Under the pieces are notes generated by a model, which saw only the letters and a list, made by a program, of their open reading frames with translations, had not been told where the DNA came from and searched no databases. 64,000 bases of DNA, from contig JAOYTL010000001.1 of assembly GCA_025846845.1 (NCBI GenBank), positions 496,001 to 560,000 on the forward strand, in the 5' to 3' direction. Below are positions 44,668-54,983 of the stretch, one piece after another. The stretch is from Alloboseaceae bacterium BT-24-1 (GTDB taxonomy: Bacteria; Pseudomonadota; Alphaproteobacteria; Rhizobiales; Beijerinckiaceae). The stretch's first letter is position 1; every line of letters starts with the position of its first letter. Made by a program: the position numbers and the translations under genes.

Positions 44668-45618
44668 TCAGCCCAGAGGCTTCAACCCGGCTTCAATCGT
44701 CGCCCGCTTCGGCTCGAGGAACGGCGGCAGCGAGAGCCCCTCGCCCATCGTCTCGAAGGGCTCATCGGCAGCAAAGCCCGGCCCGTCGCTGGCGATCTCG
44801 ATCAGCACGCCATTCGGCTCGCGCAGATAGAGCGAGCGGAAATAGAAGCGATCGACCGGTCCGCTGTTCGGATAGCCCGAGGCGCGCAGGCGCTCGGCCC
44901 AGGCATCGTACTCGCCGAAGCTCGGTGTCCTGAGCGCGAGATGATGGACGCCGCCGGCGCCTTCACGCGCCGGAGAGAGGTTGGGCTCGACTGCAACGTT
45001 GAGCTCCGCCGCCGGGCCGCCCTCGCCGATCCGGAAGACATGGATGTCGCCAGCGGCGTGGCCTGCGTCGCGATAGTCCGCGATGCGCTCCAGCCCGAGC
45101 AGCTTGGTCAGGACGAGTTCGGTCCGTTCGATCTGCGGCACCGAGATCGTCACGGGCCCAAGACCGCGGATCTGATGCTCGGCCGGGACCGGGCTCTTCT
45201 CCCAGGCGACGAACGGAATCGCGCCGCCATCGATGATGAGCGTCAGGCGCTGGCCCTCCGGATCCTCGAAATCGAACGCGGCGCGGTCATTGAGCAGCCG
45301 CGTCTCGGAAACCGCAACGCCGGCAGCCGTCAGCCGCTCGCGCCAGAAGTCGAGCGAAGCCTCGTTCGCGACCCGAAGCGAGGTGCGCGTGATCGAGTTC
45401 GTGCCGCGCCGGGCGGGGGATGTCGGCCAGTCGAAGAAGGTCAGGTCGGAACCGGGCGAGCCGGCGCCGTCGGCATAGAACAGGTGATAGGCGGAGGTAT
45501 CGTCCTGGTTCACCGTCTTCTTGACCAGGCGCAGGCCGAGTGTCTCGACATAAAAGCGCCGGTTCTGCGCAGCCTGGGCGGTGATGGCGGTGACGTGGTG
45601 GATGCCGGTGAGTTGCAT
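44668..45618 (-). CDS. VOC-family ring-cleaving dioxygenase-like protein
   Basis: A 316-residue protein with two vicinal-oxygen-chelate modules, of the MhqO/YfiE/LinE kind (hydroquinone or catechol-type dioxygenases). ATG 45618 gives the usual MQLTGIHHVTAITA, with the first metal histidine. FYVETLGLRLVKKTVNQDD, then GGVHHLALRT (second histidine) and FYFRSLYLREPNGVLIEIAS with the metal-ligand glutamate, are family hallmarks. The substrate is unproven; many relatives are induced by quinones. A hairpin (45638-45660) lies in its 5' leader. Confidence 0.85.
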   Translation of the reverse strand: MQLTGIHHVTAITAQAAQNRRFYVETLGLRLVKKTVNQDDTSAYHLFYADGAGSPGSDLTFFDWPTSPARRGTNSITRTSLRVANEASLDFWRERLTAAGVAVSETRLLNDRAAFDFEDPEGQRLTLIIDGGAIPFVAWEKSPVPAEHQIRGLGPVTISVPQIERTELVLTKLLGLERIADYRDAGHAAGDIHVFRIGEGGPAAELNVAVEPNLSPAREGAGGVHHLALRTPSFGEYDAWAERLRASGYPNSGPVDRFYFRSLYLREPNGVLIEIASDGPGFAADEPFETMGEGLSLPPFLEPKRATIEAGLKPLG

Positions 45619-45637
45619 GATGTAGGCCCCTTGGTTG

Positions 45638-45660
45638 TGCGCCTCACATCGCGAGGCGCA
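45638..45660 (-). promoter_or_regulatory. Leader hairpin of the VOC gene
   Basis: An 8-bp inverted repeat TGCGCCTC / GAGGCGCA around a 7-base loop, 20 bases upstream of ATG 45618. On the mRNA it would form just before the ribosome binding region, so it could affect translation. No conserved riboswitch class is recognised. Confidence 0.35.
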
Positions 45661-45755
45661 GCAGGATCGGTTGCCCAGGAAGGTAGCTATTGCGGCGACG
45701 CCATAAAGACAGCGTCGATCCAATCATAAATTGCACAAACGCAATGTCGCTCTTC

Positions 45756-46073
45756 TCACTTGGAGGGAGCGGAGCTCGCCGGCGTTTCCGATTGCTTCGG
45801 CATGCTGCTCTTGTCGCCCGGAGCCGGCGGCGTGGTACAATCCTGCGGCTTGTTCTTGCAGTCATAGACCATGGTTGGCGCCGCCGATGGCCCGGCCTGA
45901 CCAGCCGAAGGCAGGATCATGTTCTGCCCCTTGTCGACCTGGCTCGGGTGCGTCGTCGTCGGGCCGACGCCGGAATTGTCCGGCTGTCTTGTGGTCTGAG
46001 GCGTCTGCGCCGCCGCGGCGGCGGTCAGCGCGACCGTCGTCAGCAGGGCAAATGTTATCGTCCTGGCAGTCAT
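45756..46073 (-). CDS. Small exported proline/threonine-rich protein, unknown
   Basis: A 105-residue secreted protein. The signal peptide is FALLTTVALTAAAAAQ (cut near residue 22). The mature part is unstructured: PQTTRQPDNSGVGPTTTHPS, then a two-cysteine segment VYDCKNKPQDCTTPP and a serine/proline tail. The CxxxxxxC pair may form a disulfide. No family is recognised. It shares orientation with the aromatic monooxygenase gene upstream, but nothing links their functions. Confidence 0.6.
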   Translation of the reverse strand: MTARTITFALLTTVALTAAAAAQTPQTTRQPDNSGVGPTTTHPSQVDKGQNMILPSAGQAGPSAAPTMVYDCKNKPQDCTTPPAPGDKSSMPKQSETPASSAPSK

Positions 46074-46136
46074 GGCGAAACTCCGTTTGATCGAGGAATT
46101 CCTCGATCAACCCGCCACTGCATGACGAAGTTCCGC

Positions 46137-48500
<2,364 letters not shown>

Positions 48501-48525
48501 CACGCTCTCCCTGGCTCGCAAAATC

Positions 48526-48541
48526 ATTTTAAACCTAAAAT
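48526..48541. promoter_or_regulatory. ATTTTA-AACC-TAAAAT repeat, candidate MarR site
   Basis: A 6-bp inverted repeat 26 bases upstream of the monooxygenase start. Its right half, ACCTAAAATA, recurs at 48691-48700 near the SDR start, so both divergent genes carry the same motif. Likely target of the MarR regulator encoded downstream. Confidence 0.55.
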
Positions 48542-48674
48542 AATTTTGGCTCAAGCCTCTCACTGAAAGCCGACGATGAGAGGTCGGACGGGTTATCGAA
48601 GCTCATCGAGATATCGTGCAATATGCTGTTATACCGCATTATTTCGTGCGCTTCAGCAGATCGCGTCACGCCTC

Positions 48675-48707
48675 TTGCAAAATGTTTCAGACCTAAAATA
48701 TATTGAC
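48675..48707 (+). promoter_or_regulatory. Candidate promoter with overlapping ACCTAAAATATATT site
   Basis: TTGCAA (48675-48680), 18 bases, then TATATT (48699-48704) fits a sigma-70 promoter for the rightward operon. The ACCTAAAATATATTGAC repeat (48691-48707) overlaps its -10 box, so a repressor bound there would block it. Ribosome site GAGGGAG follows at 48715-48721. Confidence 0.5.
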
Positions 48708-48728
48708 CTCCAAGAGGGAGTGAACGGC

Positions 48729-49490
48729 ATGGCATCGGCTCTGGCGGGACAGCATGCCCTGGTGAGCGGCGGCGGGCGCGGCATCGGCCGTGCTATCGCC
48801 TCCGCGCTCCGCCAGGCCGGTGCCCGCGTCTCGATCATCGGCCGCAATGACGGCATCCTGCAACAGGCTGTGCTCGACGGCGCGGCTGATGCCGCCCATT
48901 CCGTCGACGTGACCGACGAGGCGGCGATGCGCGAGGTGATGGCGGGACTGGCGTCGGGGCAGCCCTTCGACATCGTCGTCGCCAACGCCGGCGCGGCCGA
49001 GAGCGCCAGCTTCCAGCGCAGCGATGCCGAGCTGTTCCGGCGCATGATCGAGATCAACCTGATCGGCGCGGTGAACTGCTTCCGGCCAGCTCTGCCCGCC
49101 ATGGTCGAGCGTCGCTCCGGCCGACTGATCGCCATCGCTTCGACGGCGGGGCATCGCGGCTATCCCTACGTTTCGGCCTATGTCGCGGCCAAGCATGCGG
49201 TGGTCGGTCTCGTGCGCTCGCTTGCTTTGGAAACGGCGCGGAGCGGTGTCACCGTCAACGCCGTCTGCCCCGGCTATACCGATACCGACATGGTCGCTGG
49301 CAGCCTGACGACGATCGCCGCCAAGACCGGCAAGACCCGCGAAGAAGCGCTGGCGGAGCTCACCAAGGACAATCCGCAGCACCGGCTGATCACGCCGGAG
49401 GAGGTCGCGGCCGCTGTCCTCAATCTCTGTGGCCCTCAGAGCCGCAGCATCACCGGCCAGTCGATTCTGATCAATGGCGGGGAGTTCTGA
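48729..49490 (+). CDS. Short-chain dehydrogenase/reductase of the aromatic cluster
   Basis: A 253-residue NAD(P)-dependent SDR. ATG 48729 has GAGGGAG upstream and gives MASALAGQHALVSGGGRGIGRAIA, with the cofactor TGxxxGIG-type motif. The catalytic Ser-Tyr-Lys set is IAIASTAGHRG, then YPYVSAYVAAKHAVVG. Its C-terminal GQSILINGGEF is typical of 3-hydroxyacyl-CoA dehydrogenase-like members. As first gene of the rightward operon it probably oxidises a hydroxylated ring intermediate; the substrate is inferred from context only. Three bases separate it from the MarR gene. Confidence 0.85.
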   Translation: MASALAGQHALVSGGGRGIGRAIASALRQAGARVSIIGRNDGILQQAVLDGAADAAHSVDVTDEAAMREVMAGLASGQPFDIVVANAGAAESASFQRSDAELFRRMIEINLIGAVNCFRPALPAMVERRSGRLIAIASTAGHRGYPYVSAYVAAKHAVVGLVRSLALETARSGVTVNAVCPGYTDTDMVAGSLTTIAAKTGKTREEALAELTKDNPQHRLITPEEVAAAVLNLCGPQSRSITGQSILINGGEF

Positions 49491-49492
49491 CG

Positions 49493-50038
49493 ATGGAGAT
49501 CCCATCCAACGCTCCCCTGCTCGACCGCGAGACCAAGGCGAGCGAACGCCCGGGCGACCACAAGGACGAGCTCAGGCTCTGGTTGCGGATGCTGACGTGC
49601 TCGACCCTGATCGAGAGCGAGATCCGCACCCGCCTGCGTGAGGAATTCAAGACGACGCTGCCGCGCTTCGACCTGATGGCACAGCTCGAGAAGTCGACCA
49701 CCGGCATGACCGTCGGCGAGGTCTCGCAGCGCCTGATGGTCTCGAACGGCAACGTCACGGCGGTAGTCGCCGGCTTGCTCGCCGATGGGCTGGTCGACAA
49801 GCGCCCGGCGGCGCAGGACCGGCGCGTCCAGGTTCTGACGCTGACTGCCCAGGGCCGGCGCGCTTTCAAGGCGATGGCCGAGCGCCATGAGAACTGGATC
49901 GCCGAGCTCTTCGCCGGGCTTGGATCGGCCGAGATCGGCCAGCTCTTCCGGTTGCTCGGCGGGGCCAAGGCGTCGCTGCACCAGGCGATCAGCAGGCGCC
50001 AGAGCGGTACGCCGTCTACGGCGGGAGACAACGAATGA
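49493..50038 (+). CDS. MarR-family regulator of the aromatic cluster
   Basis: A 181-residue winged-helix regulator. The MarR core is at about residues 27-145: LRLWLRMLTCSTLIESEIRTR, the recognition helix region GMTVGEVSQRLMVSNGNVTAVVAGLL and wing DKRPAAQDRRVQVLTLTAQGR. It is embedded in the operon, overlapping the hydratase start by four bases. By analogy to BadR/HcaR-type MarR proteins it would repress until an aromatic CoA thioester binds. The ACCTAAAATA repeats in the 48501-48728 divergent region are its likely sites. Confidence 0.88.
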   Translation: MEIPSNAPLLDRETKASERPGDHKDELRLWLRMLTCSTLIESEIRTRLREEFKTTLPRFDLMAQLEKSTTGMTVGEVSQRLMVSNGNVTAVVAGLLADGLVDKRPAAQDRRVQVLTLTAQGRRAFKAMAERHENWIAELFAGLGSAEIGQLFRLLGGAKASLHQAISRRQSGTPSTAGDNE

Positions 50039-50868
50039 CGAGTGCGAACCCGGTCACCCTGCCGCTCTCCGGCTTCAAGCCGCAGCATTTCCAGCTCGCT
50101 GTCGCCGGCAAGGTCGCGACGGTGACGCTGAACCGGCCGGAGAAGAAGAACCCGCTGACCTTCGAGAGCTACCGCGAATTGACCGACTTCTTCCTCGCCG
50201 CGCAGAAGGAGGAAGAGGTCAAGGCGATCGTGGTGACCGGCGCCGGCGGCAATTTCTCCTCGGGCGGCGATGTCTTCGAGATCATCGGGCCGCTGGTCGC
50301 GATGGACACCAAGGACCTGCTCAAGTTCACCCGGATGACCGGCGAGTTGGTCAAGACCATGCGCGCCTGCCCACAGCCTGTCATCGCCGCGATCGACGGC
50401 ATCTGCGCCGGCGCCGGCGCGATCGTCGCCATGGCCTCGGATCTCAGGTTCGGCACGGCCGAGACCAAGATAGCCTTCCTGTTCAACCGCGTCGGGCTCG
50501 CCGGCTGCGACATGGGCGCCTGCGCGATGCTGCCGCGCATCATCGGCCAGGGCCGCGCGGCCGAGCTGCTCTATACCGGCCGGGTGCTCAAGGGCGAGGA
50601 AGCCGAGCGCTGGGGCTTCCTCAACCGGCTGATCGCGCGCGATTCCGTCCTCGCCGAGGCGCAGGCGCTGGCCGGCGAGCTCGCCGACGGGCCGACCTTC
50701 GCCAACGCCATGACCAAGCGCATGCTCGAAATGGAATGGGCGATGTCGGTCGAGTCGGCGATCGAGGCGGAAGCGGTGGCGCAGGCGCTGTGCATGCAGA
50801 CCGAGGATTTTGCCCGCGCCTATCACGCCTTCGCCGAGAAGCGGAAGCCAGTGTTCGAGGGCAACTGA
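50035..50868 (+). CDS. Enoyl-CoA hydratase/isomerase family protein
   Basis: A 277-residue crotonase. Motifs: ATVTLNRPEKKNPLTFESY, the oxyanion-hole loops VVTGAGGNFSSGGDVFEI (about 62-80) and IAAIDGICAGAGAIVAMASDL (about 120-140). The usual second catalytic glutamate region reads GCDMGACAMLPRIIG. In the cluster it should hydrate a ring-derived unsaturated acyl-CoA before thiolytic or hydrolytic cleavage. The start overlaps the MarR stop (ATGA), and the next gene begins one base after its stop. Confidence 0.88.
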   Translation: MTSANPVTLPLSGFKPQHFQLAVAGKVATVTLNRPEKKNPLTFESYRELTDFFLAAQKEEEVKAIVVTGAGGNFSSGGDVFEIIGPLVAMDTKDLLKFTRMTGELVKTMRACPQPVIAAIDGICAGAGAIVAMASDLRFGTAETKIAFLFNRVGLAGCDMGACAMLPRIIGQGRAAELLYTGRVLKGEEAERWGFLNRLIARDSVLAEAQALAGELADGPTFANAMTKRMLEMEWAMSVESAIEAEAVAQALCMQTEDFARAYHAFAEKRKPVFEGN

Positions 50869-50869
50869 G

Positions 50870-52045
50870 ATGGTTTCCCTCGGCATCGGCATTCTTGGCG
50901 ACACGCTCGACTGGCCCTTCTTCGAGGCCCATCACCGCGATTTTGCTGAGCGGCTCTCCGCCTGGGCCGACGCGACCCTGCCCAGCCTGCCGCATGACGA
51001 TGTCGACGAAGCCTGCCGCGCTCGCGTGAAGGCGCTGGGCAAGGCCGGCTTCCTCAAGGCCGCCGTGCCCGCCGCCCATGGCGGGCTGCATGCCACGCTC
51101 GACGTGCGCACGCTCTGCCTCGCCCGCGAGATCCTCGCCGCCCGCGACGGGCTCGCCGATTTCGCCTTCGCCATGCAGGGGCTGGGAACGGGCGCGATCA
51201 CGGTGGCAGGCTCGCCCGAGATGAAGGCACGCATCCTGCCGGCGGTGGCGCGTGGCGAGCGGATCGCCGCCTTCGCCCTCTCCGAGAAGGAGGCCGGCTC
51301 CGATGTCGCCGCCCTGGCGACCACGGCGACGCCTGACGGCAACACCCATGTCCGGCTAGACGGCGAGAAGACCTGGATCTCGAATGGCGGCATCGCCGAC
51401 CACTATGTCGTCTTCGCCCGCTCCGGCGAGGCGCCGGGCGCGCGTGGCCTCTCCGCCTATCTGGTCGAGGCGGATACGCCCGGCCTCTCGATCACCGAGC
51501 GCATCGACGTGATCGCGCCGCATCCGCTCGCTACGTTGCGCTTCGATGGCTGCCGCATCCCGCTGGAGAACCGCATCGGCGGCCCGGGTGACGGTTTCAA
51601 GGTCGCGATGGCGACGCTCGACATCTTCCGCTCGACGGTCGGCGCCGCGGCGCTCGGCTTCGCGCGCCGGGCCCTGCACGAGACCGTGTCGCATGCAAAG
51701 AGCCGCAAGCTCTTCGGCGGCACGCTTGGTGACCTTCAGCTGTCGCAGGCTGCGATCGCCGACAGCGCCGCCGAGGTCGATGCCGCCGCCCTGCTCGTCT
51801 ATCGCTCCGCCTGGACCAAGGATCGTGGCGCGGCCCGTGTCACCCGCGAGGCGGCGCTGGCCAAGCTGGTCGCTACCGAGAACGCCCAGAGGGTGATCGA
51901 CCGCGCCGTCCAGATCCATGGCGGACTCGGCGTCACCCGCGGGGTCAAGGTCGAAGAGCTCTATCGCGAGATCAGGGCGCTCAGGATCTACGAGGGCGCC
52001 AGCGAGGTGCAGAAGGTCGTGATCGCCCGCGACCTGCTGAAATAG
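50870..52045 (+). CDS. Acyl-CoA dehydrogenase family protein
   Basis: A 391-residue FAD flavoprotein that introduces an alpha,beta double bond into an acyl-CoA. ATG 50870 follows the hydratase stop by one base (TGAGATG). Motifs: IAAFALSEKEAGSDVAALAT (about residue 135), TWISNGGIADHYVVFAR, and RKLFGGTLGDLQLSQAAIADSA. VQIHGGLGVTRGVKVEELYREIRALRIYEGASEVQ near the C-terminus includes the FAD-binding region and the RIYEGASE signature. The position between hydratase and ligase genes fits a beta-oxidation-like step on an alicyclic CoA ester. Confidence 0.9.
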   Translation: MVSLGIGILGDTLDWPFFEAHHRDFAERLSAWADATLPSLPHDDVDEACRARVKALGKAGFLKAAVPAAHGGLHATLDVRTLCLAREILAARDGLADFAFAMQGLGTGAITVAGSPEMKARILPAVARGERIAAFALSEKEAGSDVAALATTATPDGNTHVRLDGEKTWISNGGIADHYVVFARSGEAPGARGLSAYLVEADTPGLSITERIDVIAPHPLATLRFDGCRIPLENRIGGPGDGFKVAMATLDIFRSTVGAAALGFARRALHETVSHAKSRKLFGGTLGDLQLSQAAIADSAAEVDAAALLVYRSAWTKDRGAARVTREAALAKLVATENAQRVIDRAVQIHGGLGVTRGVKVEELYREIRALRIYEGASEVQKVVIARDLLK

Positions 52046-52064
52046 ACAATACCAGGGGAACGAG

Positions 52065-53708
52065 ATGAGTGCCGCAGATCTCATGCGGTCGGGACATGTG
52101 GACAGTTTCGCGCGGGACAACCTGCCGCCGCGCGAAAGTTGGCCGCGTCTCGACCTCGCCGCCGCCGGGCTGAGCTATCCCGAACGGCTCAATGTCGTGA
52201 CCGAGTTCGTCGATCGTCATGTCGCCGAGGGGCGTGGCAGGCATGACGCGGTGATCGGACCGAGCGAGACTTGGAGCTATCAGGCGCTTGCCGAGACAGT
52301 GAACCGCATCGCCAACGTGCTCACCCGCGATCTCGGCACGGTACCAGGCAACCGCGTGCTGCTGCGCGCCGCCAACACGCCGATGATGGTCGCGACCTAT
52401 TTCGCGGTGCTGAAGGCCGGCGGCGTCGTAGTCGCGACCATGCCGATGCTGCGTGCCGGCGAGATTGCCTATCCGATCCGCAAGGCGAAGATCGCGCTGG
52501 CGCTCTGCGATGCATCGTTAGTCGACGAACTCATGGCAGCTCAAGCTCTTGCGCCTGAACTCTCGACCATCATGACATGGGGAGACGGCGCGCTCGAAGC
52601 CCTGATGGGGAAAGCCGGCTACGAAGTCTTCGAGCCGGCTGACACGGCGCAGGACGATGTCTGCCTGATCGCCTTCACCTCGGGCACCACCGGCGAGCCC
52701 AAGGGCACCATGCATTTCCAGCGCGACCTGCTGGCGATCTGCGATGCCTATGGCGCACGCGTGCTGAAGGCTGCTCCCGACGACCGCTTCATCGGCTCGC
52801 CGCCGCTCGCCTTCACTTTCGGGCTCGGCGGCATCGTGCTCTTCCCCTTGCGGATCGGCGCCGCCTGCGTGTTGCCGGCCAAGGTCGCGCCACCCGATCT
52901 CGCCGAGGCGATCGAGCGCTACCGTGCGACCGTCTGCTTCACCGCGCCGACCGCCTATCGCGCCATGCTGGGCAAGCTCGGCGAGCGCGACCTCTCCTCG
53001 CTGCGCATCTGTGTTTCCGCCGGCGAGGCCTTGCCGAAGGCGACCTTCGACGCCTGGCAGGAAGCGACGGGCATGTCGCTGATGGACGGCATCGGCGCGA
53101 CCGAAATGCTGCACATCTTCATCGGCGCACCGCACGAGACAATCCGGCCCGGCTCGACCGGCCTGCCGGTGCCCGGCTACGAGGCCAAGATCGTCGACGA
53201 GGACGGCAAGGAAGTGCCCGACGGCACGCCCGGGCGCCTCGCCGTGCGCGGCCCGACCGGCTGCCGCTACCTCGCCGATCCGCGCCAGGCCAAATACATC
53301 CTCGATGGCTGGAATGTCACCGGCGACACCTATCTGCGCGATTCAGATGGCTATTTCTGGTACCAGGCCCGCTCCGACGACATGATCATCTCGGCCGGCT
53401 ACAACATCGCCGGGCCGGAGGTCGAGGCCTGCCTGCTGACGCATGAGGCGGTGGCCGAATGCGGCGTCGTCGGCGCACCCTGCCCCGAGCGCGGCCAGAT
53501 CGTGAAGGCCTATGTGCTGCTGCGCGAGGGCTTCAGCGGTGATGCCGCTCTGGCCAAGGCGCTGCAGGACCACGTCAAGGCTTCGATCGCGCCCTACAAA
53601 TACCCGCGCGCCATCGCCTTCGTGACAACCTTGCCGAAGACCTCTACCGGGAAGCTGCAGCGCTTCGCGCTGCGCGAGCTTGCACGCCAGGAAGCCTCGG
53701 CGTCCTGA
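52065..53708 (+). CDS. Aromatic-acid (2-aminobenzoate/benzoate-type) CoA ligase
   Basis: A 547-residue AMP-forming ligase that activates an aromatic acid with ATP and CoA, the entry step of the cluster. The adenylation motifs are visible: LIAFTSGTTGEPKGTMHF (about 200-217), SAGEALPKATFDAW, DGIGATEMLHIFIGAP, and the C-terminal DDMIISAGYNIAGPEVE and KTSTGKLQR with the catalytic lysine. The substrate is inferred: the neighbouring fused monooxygenase favours 2-aminobenzoate, with benzoate or salicylate the alternatives. It starts 20 bases after the dehydrogenase gene. Confidence 0.87.
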   Translation: MSAADLMRSGHVDSFARDNLPPRESWPRLDLAAAGLSYPERLNVVTEFVDRHVAEGRGRHDAVIGPSETWSYQALAETVNRIANVLTRDLGTVPGNRVLLRAANTPMMVATYFAVLKAGGVVVATMPMLRAGEIAYPIRKAKIALALCDASLVDELMAAQALAPELSTIMTWGDGALEALMGKAGYEVFEPADTAQDDVCLIAFTSGTTGEPKGTMHFQRDLLAICDAYGARVLKAAPDDRFIGSPPLAFTFGLGGIVLFPLRIGAACVLPAKVAPPDLAEAIERYRATVCFTAPTAYRAMLGKLGERDLSSLRICVSAGEALPKATFDAWQEATGMSLMDGIGATEMLHIFIGAPHETIRPGSTGLPVPGYEAKIVDEDGKEVPDGTPGRLAVRGPTGCRYLADPRQAKYILDGWNVTGDTYLRDSDGYFWYQARSDDMIISAGYNIAGPEVEACLLTHEAVAECGVVGAPCPERGQIVKAYVLLREGFSGDAALAKALQDHVKASIAPYKYPRAIAFVTTLPKTSTGKLQRFALRELARQEASAS

Positions 53709-53732
53709 CTATTGCTTGAGAAAGATCACGCC

Positions 53733-54164
53733 ATGACCAGCGGCTCGCCGCCCTCCGATACGATCTTGCGCCGCGCCCGCGCTGTCCTGCCCGAAGGCTG
53801 GCCGCAGCCGCGCGGCTATGCCAACGGCATGGTCGCCGAAGGCAAGGTGCTGATGACCGGCGGTCTCGTCGGCTGGGATGCTCAAGGCGTCTTCGCCAAA
53901 GGATTCGTCGCGCAGGTCGGCCAGACGCTCGCCAACATCAAGGCGGTGGTCGAGGCCGGTGGCGGCCAGGTCGAGGATATCGTGCGGCTCACCTGGTACG
54001 TTACCGATATCGAGGCCTATCGCACCAGCCTGGCCGAGCTCGGCCCGGCCTATCGCGCCAATTTCGGCCGGCATTTCCCGGCAATGGCGGTGGTCGCGGT
54101 CGCGGCTCTGGTCGAGCCCGAGGCGATGGTCGAGATCGAAGCGACGGCGGTGCTGGCGGGCTGA
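53733..54164 (+). CDS. RidA family protein
   Basis: A 143-residue RidA/YjgF homologue. ATG 53733 gives the standard opening and the family core GYANGMVAEGKVLMTGGLVGW, then VGQTLANIKAVVEAGGGQVEDIVRLTWYVTD. The arginine that binds carboxylate/imine substrates in RidA is in the AYRTSLAELGPAYRANFG to FPAMAVVAVAALVEP region, though the usual RxxR context differs. RidA proteins hydrolyse enamines and imines. As the last gene of an aminobenzoyl-CoA operon it could deaminate an enamine formed once the aromatic ring is reduced; this is inference. Confidence 0.85.
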   Translation: MTSGSPPSDTILRRARAVLPEGWPQPRGYANGMVAEGKVLMTGGLVGWDAQGVFAKGFVAQVGQTLANIKAVVEAGGGQVEDIVRLTWYVTDIEAYRTSLAELGPAYRANFGRHFPAMAVVAVAALVEPEAMVEIEATAVLAG

Positions 54165-54271
54165 GCATTCGGCTCGGCAGGGTTTCTGGACCGCTAGGAA
54201 TTTACCAAGAATTATCCACGATACTCGGCGGCGCCGCCCTGTTCCGGGCGGAGCGTATCCAGGAGTATCGC

Positions 54272-54922
54272 ATGACAAGCATCGGCGGCGTTGGGGGCTT
54301 TCGCCCGCCACCGCCCGGAAAACCACCGAGCTTCGACAAGCTCGACGGCAAGGCCGACGGCGTTCTCAACCTCGATGAATTTGCCGCCGGCGCGCCGAAG
54401 GGCGCCAACAGCAAGAAGACCGAGAAGCTGTTCAAGGCGATGGACGCCGACCAGGATGGTTCGGTCAGCAAGGCGGAATCGGACGCCTTCAAGGCGAAGT
54501 TCGAGAAGGCCGACCAGCAGATGCAGGCCCTCCTGCTGATGCTCCAGTCGGATACGGCCAGCGCCACGACGGCGAAGAAGGCCGACGCCAAGGACGGCGA
54601 CGACAGGAACTACTTCGCCAAGCTCGACGCCGATTCCGATGGCAGCGTCGCCAAGGAAGAATTCCTGAAGGCGGTCGCCCCCGATGGCGATGGCTCGAAC
54701 GGCCTGCTCAGCCGTCTCTTTGCGGCGATGGATGCGGACAACGACGGCAAGATCTCCAAGAAGGAGATGGACGACTTCAAGAAGCAGATGGAGGAGCGCG
54801 CCGCGCACCGGCCGCCGCCACCACCGCCACCGGAAGTCGCCGGCGCGTCGGAAGCCTATGGCCAGACCTACCAGCTTGGAGCAAAAACTCCGGCTGGCGC
54901 GACCTATTCCCAGGCGGCTTAA
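54272..54922 (+). CDS. EF-hand calcium-binding protein
   Basis: A 216-residue protein with four EF-hand loops. Three are canonical, DADQDGSVSKAE (about 57-68), DADSDGSVAKEE (about 117-128) and DADNDGKISKKE (about 153-164), plus a degenerate first loop, DKLDGKADGVLNLDE. No signal peptide is visible: the start is MTSIGGVGGFRPPPPG. A polyproline stretch (RPPPPPPPE, about 180) and a glycine/alanine tail follow. Calcium sensing or buffering is the likely role; exported EF-hand proteins exist but export is not shown here. It stands alone, 108 bases after the aromatic cluster. Confidence 0.87.
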   Translation: MTSIGGVGGFRPPPPGKPPSFDKLDGKADGVLNLDEFAAGAPKGANSKKTEKLFKAMDADQDGSVSKAESDAFKAKFEKADQQMQALLLMLQSDTASATTAKKADAKDGDDRNYFAKLDADSDGSVAKEEFLKAVAPDGDGSNGLLSRLFAAMDADNDGKISKKEMDDFKKQMEERAAHRPPPPPPPEVAGASEAYGQTYQLGAKTPAGATYSQAA

Positions 54923-54983
54923 GTCACCGCTTGCGCACCGCCGGGCCGGCAGAAGGCCGTCCGGCGCTCTTCATATCCCACTC

